Origin: Planctomycetota bacterium
GTDB taxonomy: Bacteria; Planctomycetota; Phycisphaerae; Phycisphaerales; UBA1924
Reading direction: 5' to 3'
Assembly: GCA_018242605.1 (NCBI GenBank)
Contig: JAFEBP010000009.1
Coordinates: 124,001 to 188,000, forward strand
Length of the DNA: 64,000 nucleotides
Every line of letters starts with the position of its first letter. Positions within the stretch are counted from its first letter, which is position 1. Position numbers and translations under genes: made by a program. This document shows, piece after piece, positions 34,801 to 41,907 of the stretch. The notes below the pieces were generated by a model, which was not told where the DNA came from, did no database searches, and worked only from the letters and a program-made list of their open reading frames with translations.

Positions 34801-37189
34801 CGGATTCGTTCGTCGCGGCGTCGACCCAAGAAAGCTCCACGTCGCGCCCGTTGCCCCCGTCGAGCGCCGAGAAGCCTGTGGGCATCGCCGGAGCGGGCAC
34901 GATCACCGTAACGCCAACCCACGCCGAGAAGTCGGACCCCGAAGTGCCATTCTCCGCGGCGATTCGGTACTGATGTGATCCGGGCCCGGGGCTATCCGGT
35001 AGACGCGTCGCGTTCGCCGGCGCAGCCAGCACGCTCAGCCCGCCCCAGGAGCCGCCCGCCGACTCTGTCATCCGTTCGATGCGGAACGCAGTCTCGTTGG
35101 AGGAGTTGTCGATCCAGGACAGCTCGACGTCGCGTCCGTTGCCCGAATCCGCAACACCCAATGCGGTGGGAATCTCGGGCACTCCAGACCGGACCGTGAT
35201 CCGATTCCAGGGCGAGTACTCCGAGACCAAGCCGTCGCGGATCGCAGCGATCCGGTATTCGTGCACGCCCACTCCCGGTCGGTCCACCATCCGCGTTGCA
35301 CCAGCGCCGCTGAGCAGGTCAAGTGGTTCGCCCCACGCCCCGCTGGATTGCTGGGTCCGGCGCTGCACGCGGAATCCGCTCACTCCCGCGGCGGATTCGC
35401 TCCAGGAAAGGCTCACTTCGAGAGCATTTCCCACATCAGACACGGATTCCCAAACCGGCGTTGCCGGCGCAGAGGATTGGGGCTGCCCACCGTCGGTGGG
35501 AGGCTCGGTCGGCGGCTGCTGGGGATCGGTCGGAGGAGTCGGTGATTCCGGTGGCGTCGTCGGATCCGCCGGCGGATCCGTCGGGGTCGTTGGGGGGGGA
35601 GGCGACGGTGGCGTTCCGGGCTGCCCGGAACCAGATCCGGCTCCGTCCGCGACCACCAGCCTCAACCAGCTCGTGAAAGCAGAGACCTCGTCTCCTCGCA
35701 CCGTGGCGATGCGGTACTCATGCTCGCCCGGCCCCGCGGCATCGGTCACTTGCAGCATGTCCGCGCCGGCGTCAATCGTTGCACCGGCTTCCCACGATCC
35801 TGACGGGGCATGACGTTGGTGCTCAATCCTGACTCCCGTGGCCCCGTTTTCCGGAGCCAGCCAACGCAGCACAACGTCGGTGCCGGATTCGCCCAGCGAG
35901 AAACCCGACGGCGGCCTCAGGATGTTCAGTTCCCTCTGCCCTTTGTCGCGCCCGACGATCTTGATGGATCGGCGGCCCGCCAGCTTCTCGCTGCGAACCG
36001 GGCCGGCGCCCGGGGCCCGCCGCAGAACCACGCCCGTTCGGCCGGTCGAATACGACTTCGCAGACGAGCTCGCAACCGCGGCTTCCGCAGGCGTGGCGGT
36101 TGCTTCGGCTCCTTCCTGCAAAGCCTGCACCGCCGGCACAAGACTCTGAGTCACAAACTCCTGAAGTTCGTCGCACCGCTCTTGGGAAGTCAGCACATCC
36201 CATATTGCGACGCCCGCGGCTCCGCCCGCCCGCGCGCCTTCAAGAGACTGCCGGAGGTTCATGCTGTTGAGGAACCTGTCCCCGTACTGCTTGTTCGTCC
36301 GCGGATACCGTGGCCACAAGATGGCAACGACTGACTTGCCTGCGGCGGCTTTCTTCGCCTCAGCGATATTGCGATCGATGTAAGCCTCGTTCTCGTCCGC
36401 CGAGTTTTCCGTCAGCCGGCGGTCGGGAGAAGGGTCGGCAACCGTGAACCGGAGCTGGCAGACATCCGGGAACAGGACGTCCGACGCTTCGTAGAGCCAA
36501 CCGAGCTCCGCCTCTTGCTGCGATGCGTCAAGCGGCGCCGGCATCGAGCCGTCCGGGCCGGGAACGACTCGCGGCGGGTACATGTAAAAGCCCCACCGCA
36601 CCCCCGGCCTGATCCTGCGGCACTCTTCGATGAACAGCAGGAATATCCTGCGCGCCGACGCGTCGAACGACCGTTCATACACCGACTCGAACTGGTCTTG
36701 GAGGATTCCGGAGAGCAGCTTGGGCCGACGATCCTGGACGAACTGCCGCCAATCGTCCTTGAAGTCCCGGTCCGCCGCCAGCGGTCCGGCGGAACTTGGT
36801 ACATTCGAGCACAGCGACCATGCCGGCCGCCATGTCTCGACATCCAAGATGCCGTAACCGGTCGCAGCGGAGTCGACTATCCGAGAGGACACCGCCCGCC
36901 GAATCGCCGAACGAAACCGCTGCTCCGCGGCGGGATCTCCTTCGAACGCGTGCGGCCCCGCGAGCGGGAACCCCACGTCGGCCTCGTGGAACACCCACAC
37001 ATCTCGGCGGATCGGCGCTCCGCCAAAGTGAACCGACTCGGTCCAATGGCTGGCGGCCCTGCCATTCGCATTCGGCGCATTCTCTACGGCCCATAAAACG
37101 GCGAACTCGTTCGAGGGGTTTGGTTCGGCCCGCGCAATCGGAGCAAGCACGATCATCAGGATCGATATGACTCGCGAAAAGAGCCGCAT
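31877..37189 (-). CDS. Secreted GH56 hyaluronidase-like / eight Fn3 / parallel beta-helix protein
   Basis: 1,770 residues from the ATG at 37189. Residues 1-21 are a signal peptide ending PIARA. Residues about 28-356 match glycoside hydrolase family 56: GYGILDVETWRPAW carries the catalytic D-x-E pair (Asp116, Glu118), RPGVRWGFYMYP (about 194-205) is the family Trp-Gly-Tyr strand, LGWLYEASDVLFP (229-241) the next, and GAAGVAIWD (323-331) the final barrel strand. A first Fn3-like module (about 424-515), a Pro/Thr-rich linker (516-575) and seven more Fn3-like repeats of about 96 residues lead to a parallel beta-helix domain (about 1246-1770) beginning VYVSSSTGNDANSG. Known GH56 enzymes cut hyaluronan or chondroitin. 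Here it may trim or bind the EPS made by this operon. It is the second gene after the NusG-like gene. Confidence 0.9.
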   Translation of the reverse strand: MRLFSRVISILMIVLAPIARAEPNPSNEFAVLWAVENAPNANGRAASHWTESVHFGGAPIRRDVWVFHEADVGFPLAGPHAFEGDPAAEQRFRSAIRRAVSSRIVDSAATGYGILDVETWRPAWSLCSNVPSSAGPLAADRDFKDDWRQFVQDRRPKLLSGILQDQFESVYERSFDASARRIFLLFIEECRRIRPGVRWGFYMYPPRVVPGPDGSMPAPLDASQQEAELGWLYEASDVLFPDVCQLRFTVADPSPDRRLTENSADENEAYIDRNIAEAKKAAAGKSVVAILWPRYPRTNKQYGDRFLNSMNLRQSLEGARAGGAAGVAIWDVLTSQERCDELQEFVTQSLVPAVQALQEGAEATATPAEAAVASSSAKSYSTGRTGVVLRRAPGAGPVRSEKLAGRRSIKIVGRDKGQRELNILRPPSGFSLGESGTDVVLRWLAPENGATGVRIEHQRHAPSGSWEAGATIDAGADMLQVTDAAGPGEHEYRIATVRGDEVSAFTSWLRLVVADGAGSGSGQPGTPPSPPPPTTPTDPPADPTTPPESPTPPTDPQQPPTEPPTDGGQPQSSAPATPVWESVSDVGNALEVSLSWSESAAGVSGFRVQRRTQQSSGAWGEPLDLLSGAGATRMVDRPGVGVHEYRIAAIRDGLVSEYSPWNRITVRSGVPEIPTALGVADSGNGRDVELSWIDNSSNETAFRIERMTESAGGSWGGLSVLAAPANATRLPDSPGPGSHQYRIAAENGTSGSDFSAWVGVTVIVPAPAMPTGFSALDGGNGRDVELSWVDAATNESGFRIERQTLGGDGSWGSSTAITSPADSTRLSDSPGMGVHRYRIAAVSDRATSDVTSWSTVEVLNPAPSAPGDLVATDLGNGLDVQVAWIDQSSNETGFRIERQTQDSGGAWSESSIIVAAAGATRITDRPGVGSHRYRVAAVRNEFMSEFTVWQPSTVVSPPPSSPSAFGASDAGDGNSVNLRWVDESPDETGFVIERQTQADNRNWIDSTTMIAADVNATGLVDRPGSGTHRYRIAARRDSRYSTYSGWVPVVVAPLPPPAIPVILSVVDAGNGRDVRMTWTDATSDVSGFQVERQSVTTDGSWGTTVAWLVEASAMQLVDAAGIGTHRFRVAASRGSATSAFAAWKEVIVQPGAPDTPTALSASDAGNELEVGLSWRDNSSDETGFLIQRQTRDSTGAWGQKVEMDAPANATRFVDAPGLGTHEYRIASTNAGRLSAYSDWVVVSVTDGWTRFTPSTDTRTVYVSSSTGNDANSGLSEASPIRTLAAARAKVRQGYPDWVLLKCGDTFVEADIEVWRGGRSPTEPALWSSYGTGPRPIVTPTGTWPGMAIMSSGSNLAIVGLQFTAASGGGASGIVLLVGSEAYQNLLIEDCYIEKFKDNINIQGRNGGTNVVSNVKIRRSIIVDAYPPGGAHSQGAYINSVDGLLIEECVFDHNGWKNSDRSDATIYNHNLYLGTENSGNTIVRRNIIAQASSHGLQLRAGGTIEGNLFLLNPIATQLGGGDPNAATHTNGVTGTVSGNVVLSGLDINATTPRGWGILAYNIGTAGAVIRDNIVAHNSAPGDTNAMPLYIGADTYGGGVGANNMQIRGNVFYDWKGACVFRPAATPPPSPSAFCTVSGIVFDSNQVQMPRAANTTSNCVRVDFASTSAAIAFNNNTYWTNRPDDQQLRYNNTAMSLSQWSSATGDTGSRVSRLTYVDAERTIASYNQTLGGAADTAAFLASARQQRRSLWRAEYTAAAAIAHIREGFVVVP
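33455..35470 (-). repeat. Seven tandem Fn3-like coding repeats, about 288 nt each
   Basis: Within the large GH56 protein gene, a unit of about 96 codons recurs seven times. Each copy has a core D-x-G-N-x-x-x-V-x-L-x-W, then ETGF-x-IERQT, then PG-x-G-x-H-x-YRIAA. Copies differ enough to be diverged protein domains rather than recent duplications. An eighth, more distant copy lies before the Pro-rich linker (35643-35920). Confidence 0.85.
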
Positions 37190-37504
37190 ACACAAATCGC
37201 GTCCGGTTGAACTCATCCCGCACCTCGCCGCGTATCGAACCCACGCCCAGAGCAACCATCGGTCGCTGGTTTCGCCACGCCAATCAAAATGTGAAAAGGC
37301 CCCACAATCCGCCGACAGCCGAGCATCTAGACGATGCGCACGGCAGCTTCGACCATTAGTTGGTCGTTCTCAGACGCGAACTCGCGTCCGTTCCAACAAA
37401 GCGGGTCGATCTAACCCGGCTTGATACGGGCGGACTCCGTCCATGTCAGCAGCACTAGTCAGCTGATCAGGCCCGAACAACGCCGATCCAACCTTACGGT
37501 CAGA
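37190..37504. other. 315-nt gap between the NusG-like gene and the GH56 gene
   Basis: No gene is supported. In the transcribed (minus) direction this is where a recruitment or pause element for a specialised NusG could lie. I looked for the enterobacterial ops core (GGCGGTAG) and did not find it. Short hairpin-capable segments occur but none carries a T-tract. Confidence 0.5.
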
Positions 37505-38068
37505 TTAGGTAATAGTATCCAAAAGGTCGCGATCGATCTCCAATACGGCCGCCTTCCCGATCATATCGACGCAAAGCACAAACCGATTGTCGCGAACACT
37601 CGCTTCGATCCGCCCCCGCACTCCCTTTAACGGGCCTGAAGCGACTTCGACAAGCTGTCCCTTGGTCAGAGGCTTGCAACGAGCCAGGCCCATCCCCGAA
37701 CTGAGCACTCTGGCGATCGAAACGAGCTCCTCGTGGAGTTGCTGCTGGTCCGCCACCTCGATGAGTTGCGCGCAGCGTTCGCTGCGATCCGCGGTGAACG
37801 CGTCGTCACGCGTGCCATGGAGAAACAAATAGCCATCGAACAGGGGAGCCTGAACCCGCACCTTCCGCTTCCCGTGGTATCGGACTTCGAGACAGAGCGG
37901 GAGGAAGCAACTGATGCCCCGGGCCTTCAAGTCCAGGGAGAGTTTCTTCTCTTGTCGGCTTCGAGTCCGGATGATGTACCATCGCCTGAACGCTGATCTG
38001 GCCGCGAACTCGAACGGTTCCGTTTGGGGGTATGCAGTGGGGGCGTCTTGAAGGCTGTTGGGTATCAT
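37505..38068 (-). CDS. Specialised NusG paralogue (RfaH/LoaP/UpxY-like)
   Basis: 187 residues from the ATG at 38068; a TTG 42 nt upstream is possible. The NGN domain is visible: RRWYIIRTRSRQEKKLSLDLKA...GISCFLPL, then the loop VRVQAPLFDGYLFLHG. The KOW motif near the C-terminus reads LTKGQLVEVASGPLKGVRGRIEA split over about residues 134-156. Core NusG binds RNA polymerase and couples or ends transcription; RfaH, LoaP and UpxY relatives are dedicated to long polysaccharide operons and let polymerase pass terminators. This gene is first in a 38-kb, one-strand EPS locus, exactly where such regulators lie. It is not the housekeeping nusG, since no secE or ribosomal-protein genes are near. Confidence 0.88.
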   Translation of the reverse strand: MIPNSLQDAPTAYPQTEPFEFAARSAFRRWYIIRTRSRQEKKLSLDLKARGISCFLPLCLEVRYHGKRKVRVQAPLFDGYLFLHGTRDDAFTADRSERCAQLIEVADQQQLHEELVSIARVLSSGMGLARCKPLTKGQLVEVASGPLKGVRGRIEASVRDNRFVLCVDMIGKAAVLEIDRDLLDTIT

Positions 38069-38310
38069 GCGGGAAGATCCAACACCGAAGGAGACACCCG
38101 TCCCAGTCAAATCGGTGTGCCCGATCGGAGTCTATCGGCCATGTGAACCCCCGGCCTGCTCCGATCTCGCAGCTGGAGTCCGCCAAACCCTGCGTTATTT
38201 CGTTGATCTTGACCCGATACAACGCACTTCAGTAGCCTCAAGTGCAGTGAACTTCAAATGCACCGACGCTCAACCGGATTCCAAGTCCGGCGGATGTGGC
38301 TCTCGTCAGT

Positions 38311-38348
38311 GATCGATTCACACAACTGCTCGGAGCAGCGAATCGATC
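38311..38348. repeat. Perfect nested inverted repeat, possible operator
   Basis: Arms GATCGATTC (38311-38319) and GAATCGATC (38340-38348) are perfect inverted copies. A second pair, CTGCT (38326-38330) and AGCAG (38334-38338), sits inside. There is no T-tract, and the element lies in the divergent promoter region of the EPS locus, so a dimeric regulator site is more likely than a terminator. Confidence 0.5.
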
Positions 38349-38527
38349 GTAGGAAGCTGAGCCGAAACCACCAAACATTTTGCTATCACAGTGGCCGCAC
38401 TCGCCGCGAATCACGCGATCGAGAAAATGCACTTCCGTGCAACTTTAAGGTTTTTGGACGGTGAATTGTGGGAAAATAGACAAAATTCTCGATTCTTTGA
38501 GCATTTTTGCCCTATTGAGCGGACATT

Positions 38528-38537
38528 CTGGTATACT
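38528..38537 (+). promoter_or_regulatory. Extended -10 promoter
   Basis: TATACT at 38532-38537 is preceded by TGG, giving an extended -10. TTGCCC lies 19 nt upstream as a poor -35. Transcription would start about 42 nt before the ATG at 38586. Confidence 0.5.
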
Positions 38538-38585
38538 GGTAGCTACAGGAAGGGTGGGACCGCGGCGGGCGGTCGTTCATCAGGG

Positions 38586-39221
38586 ATGAATGGAATGAAC
38601 ATTCGATCCGGACAGATCCTCGGCGTGGTGTTCACGATGGTGAGCATCGATGCTGCGTGCGCTGGGATTGTCCGACCGAGTGTCTTGAGCTCTCCCGCGG
38701 AGGCGCAGTCAGCATTGTCGTCGACCGGCCCGATCGAGCAAAGCAGTCTTGTATCGCTCTTCACCCGTGACGTTGACCACGTCGGTGTCGCGACGTTTGC
38801 AGTCGCACGGCAGGCGAGCGCTGTCATAGCTGAAGATGCCAATCCCAGGGCCGCATCTTTGTCGCGTCAGTCGATGGCCGCTTTAGGGTCATCGTTCCCG
38901 AGATACAACGGCCAACAGCCATCGGGCGCCGCGACCAACGAACTCCTGTTCCGTACGGCAGAACGAGGAATATTCACGGGCGAGCGGCCCTACGAAAACC
39001 TGTATCAGAACAGTGTGACCAAGCTGAGTGTTGCTGCTTCAGACTGGACGCTGTATGGCAACTACTTGATGTCGGGTCAGGCGACCGGATCGGCGACGTT
39101 GCCTTCCTTCGGGAATGAGCCGGGCGAGTTCTCCTCGGTGCCATTGCCGCCGGCCGCGTATCCGGCATTCGCACTGGCTGGCGTCTTCGCGATGCGAGCA
39201 CTCTCGCCGCGACGCAAGTAG
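38586..39221 (+). CDS. Exported protein with PLPP-type C-terminal sorting tail
   Basis: 211 residues from the ATG at 38586, with another ATG three codons on; the frame is open upstream but that part overlaps the promoter. Residues 1-26 form a signal peptide (LGVVFTMVSIDAACA). The body is Ser/Ala-rich with no recognised domain. The C-terminus has the three-part sorting layout: VPLPPAAYPA, a hydrophobic run FALAGVFAMRAL, then SPRRK. The same PLPP-A-AY motif ends the proteins at 39682 and 41908. It is therefore a probable substrate of the exosortase encoded at 8480. The signal is better than the tail helix, which is short and contains an Arg. Confidence 0.8.
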   Translation: MNGMNIRSGQILGVVFTMVSIDAACAGIVRPSVLSSPAEAQSALSSTGPIEQSSLVSLFTRDVDHVGVATFAVARQASAVIAEDANPRAASLSRQSMAALGSSFPRYNGQQPSGAATNELLFRTAERGIFTGERPYENLYQNSVTKLSVAASDWTLYGNYLMSGQATGSATLPSFGNEPGEFSSVPLPPAAYPAFALAGVFAMRALSPRRK

Positions 39222-39681
39222 GTCGGCGGCACGCCGCTTGAATCTGCACAACCTCTTTCCGCGACACGCTGCGATCAGGCGCGATGGTACTGGCTCGCGC
39301 AGTCAACGCGGCGGAGCCGGGTGGCGTGAGCGTTTCATTCCCAGATACGTGTTTCCCGGCCGCCCCGGACTCTCGCAACTCATGGCCGGAATTACCACGG
39401 AGCAGCCACTGCGCCAAGGACCCAAGTCGCAACGACAAGCATGACCCATCACATCACCGGGAGCGCCGCCGATGTCGCGGCGATTCTCGCGGGCAACATG
39501 TGTCACTCTGTTGCCCGGCCAATGGTGCGAGTTTCAAATGCTGGAACTCACGCCAGAAACCCACTCGGGAGCTCCTGTCGCCGTGCTTCAACGTGCAATG
39601 AAAAACGGGAGGAGCCGATGGCTCCTCCCGTTGACATGACAAAACTGAGACGATTCAACCTCGCACAAAGTCTTGCGCTGC
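39222..39681. other. Convergent intergenic region
   Basis: 460 nt between a plus-strand and a minus-strand exported-protein gene. It holds a strong terminator for the minus gene at 39601-39632. A small hairpin (GGCGGC...GCCGCC-like) follows the plus gene stop near 39224-39236. No gene is supported. Confidence 0.6.
39601..39632 (-). terminator. Rho-independent terminator of the PLPP-tailed protein gene
   Basis: In the minus direction a 13-bp perfect stem (AACGGGAGGAGCC) with a 3-nt loop is followed by a run of T residues. It starts about 50 nt after the gene's stop. Confidence 0.9.
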
Positions 39682-40452
39682 TTACTCCACCGCAAGTTTG
39701 CGGCGGCGAACGGCCGCGAGCGCGAAGATGCTGGCGAACGTGCCCAAGCCGGCGTATGCCGCCGGGGGAAGGGGGATGCACGTCAGCAGATCTTGGTGGG
39801 ATCCGGAGTACTCACCGGTCTGAGCGTTGTAGTTGGTCCACAAACGCAGCACGCGCACACCGTGCAGAGCACCGTCGTTGTTCGCCGCGGCCCAAGTGTA
39901 CAGGGCCTGCGCGGCCGCGCTGATGTCTCCCCAGGCCTTCTCGCCTTCGGAATACCAGATCGCGTTCTGCAGATCCGTGGTCGATTGGCTGGTCAGCGTG
40001 GCGCCCATCAGGCCGCCGAAGAGACCGGCGGTGCTGGCGGTGCCGTTGGCGATCGAGCGGAACTCGCTGTAGAGCTTTGCGGTCGTTCCGCTGAGCGGGT
40101 CAGGGTTCGGCAGGTTGACCGGCGGCTCGCTGTCATACGCGGATGAAGAGATCTGCGTGTAATACGTCCCGCCGAAGCTCAGGTGGTCCTGAATTTCGAT
40201 GCAGAACGAGAGGAACGAGTTGGACCCCGTGCCTCTCCCATCGCCGGACAAGAGGTTGCCGCCATAGCTTCCGTTGTCGTTTCCGTTCGCGGCAGGACCC
40301 GCATCCCACACCTGAAACGCTCCACCGGATCCGTCGGTGCCGTTATAGACGCCGGTCGCGTCTTGGATGGTCACTCGCCCGTCGGCGAGCGCAGCGCCGG
40401 CAAGGGCGGCCACCACCGAGGCAGCCAAAACAAGGGACGTACGAGCACGCAT
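39682..40452 (-). CDS. Exported protein with PLPP-type sorting tail, paralogue A
   Basis: 256 residues from the ATG at 40452, with AAAGGAGA about 9 nt ahead, a strong ribosome-binding site. Signal peptide residues 1-22 (ASVVAALAGAALA). The body starts DGRVTIQDATGVYNGTDG and contains FLSFCIEIQDH, YSEFRSIANGTAS and TWAAANNDGALHGVRVLRL. I recognise no enzyme motif; the two Cys residues may pair. The C-terminus reads CIPLPPAAYAGL, a hydrophobic helix, then VRRRKLAVE. It is a close paralogue of the protein at 41908: most of the body aligns without gaps. Probable exosortase substrate, perhaps an abundant surface or matrix protein given its strong signals. Confidence 0.9.
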   Translation of the reverse strand: MRARTSLVLAASVVAALAGAALADGRVTIQDATGVYNGTDGSGGAFQVWDAGPAANGNDNGSYGGNLLSGDGRGTGSNSFLSFCIEIQDHLSFGGTYYTQISSSAYDSEPPVNLPNPDPLSGTTAKLYSEFRSIANGTASTAGLFGGLMGATLTSQSTTDLQNAIWYSEGEKAWGDISAAAQALYTWAAANNDGALHGVRVLRLWTNYNAQTGEYSGSHQDLLTCIPLPPAAYAGLGTFASIFALAAVRRRKLAVE

Positions 40453-40576
40453 AACTAAATCTCCTTTAAGGAACCAAGTGCTGAAGTTCTCCCGAATCAG
40501 GCCTGGTCGTGAGCGCACACACACAGGAGAAAACACATCCCACATCACGGAAAGGTCTCAGGAGCCCACAGTGGGT

Positions 40577-40605
40577 ATTGTCACCTATTTTGGATCCCAG
40601 ATCAA
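40577..40605 (-). promoter_or_regulatory. Promoter-like element of paralogue A, shared with paralogue B
   Basis: In the minus direction ACC-TTGATC, 17 nt, then GACAATACC. The same order occurs upstream of the paralogue on the other strand. The -10 lies about 125 nt before the ATG. Confidence 0.55.
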
Positions 40606-41748
40606 GGTCATATCGAGAAAAAGGGGACAATTTTCGGGCTCTGTCCTCAAGTTTTGAAGCGAATCACTCACAGTATTTCGTCATGGAGTGATAGTTATAG
40701 GACTTAATTGCGAGATCGGACAAGATCCAACGCCGCAGTTCAAAGACCTACTGCGTTCAAGTGACATGAGTCGACTCGCGCGATCCCGGTTATGCTGCGC
40801 CAACCGCGGTGATACAGACGGAACAGCCAAGTTTCTGACTATCTCCGCCGATCGCCATTCAAGTCGCACAAAGCATCACACCCGCTTCGCCGTTTTCAAC
40901 GACCTTGCAGTTCAATTAGACGTTCTTGGTGCCGGCTTCACATCGATCCTCCGTGCGCCATCCGATTCAACCGGATTGACGCGTATCGAGACTTGAGAGT
41001 CCTACTGGGGATCGCTCGAGAGCACGCGCACATACTCGCGAACCCAATGTCGTTCCGCGGCTCGATTGATCACGATGGACCGCACATCGCGGAACGTGCG
41101 AGTTCTCACTCAGACAAGCTGAATAGCCGCTCCAACGGCCTGTGCTCCGGGCGCGGCGGCGTTGCCCCTCGTGGAAGTTCGAGTGCAAGTCGGCGGCGCC
41201 TTGAACTCGTACGTCGGGCGGCCCCAGACTCTGTGACCGCGGCTCGACGGCTGGTTCAGACTCCGATTCGTCAGTATTGAACTTGAGTTCACGACTCTGC
41301 GATCCTTGAAAACGTTTCATGCCTTGGTCCCATATGTGCGGGAAGAGACCGCTCGCTGCGGCGTTTGAGGCAACGTAGTCGTCATCACGTACGCGATGGG
41401 ATGGGAAGAGCAGGCGCAATCAAGCCCCGCTCACGATGGCCAGAGGCTCGCGAAACTTCATTCCTGCCGAAGCTATCGGACATTGTCGAGAGAGTTTCAA
41501 CCGTGGTACGAGCAAGGCCACGTCAGCGAACCTGGTTCCTGACTTACACCAACGCCAGTTTTCTGGGGGCTTGGTTGGAGCAAAACACCGCCAGCTGCTG
41601 CGTGAGCGGGCACGGCACGTCGCCACAACTCACTGCTTTGATTCTCGGGCGCACGAGCGCCGTTGAAGGACGTCTCGGTGATTTGGCTCGAAGTTAACCA
41701 AATTAACTCGAGAGAAGATGAAATTCTCTAAAAATGAGAAAGATTACC

Positions 41749-41776
41749 TTGAACGAAGCCCTGAATTGGGGACAAT
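41749..41776 (+). promoter_or_regulatory. Promoter-like element of paralogue B, shared with paralogue A
   Basis: ACC-TTGAAC, 16 nt, then GACAATACC. It matches the element upstream of paralogue A in both hexamers and flanks, and lies at a similar distance (about 132 nt) from the ATG. Confidence 0.55.
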
Positions 41777-41907
41777 ACCTCTAGTTGGGGTGTGTTTCCT
41801 CGCACCTCGACAGATGTGGGCTCATCGATATGTTTCGTTGAGTACTAGGCATGTGCCTGTAGCGGTTTAGCCGCGCGAGAGGAGTTTTGTTCGAAAGGAA
41901 TCTGTTC

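Larger units (their letters stand above)
38069..38585. other. Divergent intergenic region upstream of the EPS locus
   Basis: 517 nt between the NusG-like gene (minus) and an exported-protein gene (plus). It should hold promoters for both. A perfect inverted repeat lies at 38311-38348 and a good extended -10 for the plus gene at 38532. For the minus gene I see only weak hexamers near 38205-38230. The section from 38390 to 38540 is clearly more AT-rich than the surrounding genes. Confidence 0.6.
40453..41907. other. 1.45-kb divergent region between the two paralogues
   Basis: More AT-rich than the rest. It holds the two matching promoter-like elements (40577-40605 minus, 41749-41776 plus). Open frames of up to 150 codons occur on both strands (for example 40967-41419 minus, 40688-40996 plus, 41365-41697 plus), but they overlap each other, lack ribosome-binding sites and resemble no protein I know. 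The middle may be decayed coding DNA or simply non-coding. Confidence 0.55.

Noticed and set aside
33455..35470. Regular repeats considered as a CRISPR array or satellite
   Set aside because: The 288-nt period is coding, diverged and matches Fn3 modules; there are no short identical repeats with spacers.
37190..37504. ops-like element for the NusG paralogue
   Set aside because: The GGCGGTAG core is absent on the transcribed strand; another element may exist but I cannot identify it.
40688..41697. Several open frames of 76-150 codons between the two paralogues
   Set aside because: They overlap each other, lack ribosome-binding sites and resemble no protein; not listed as genes.
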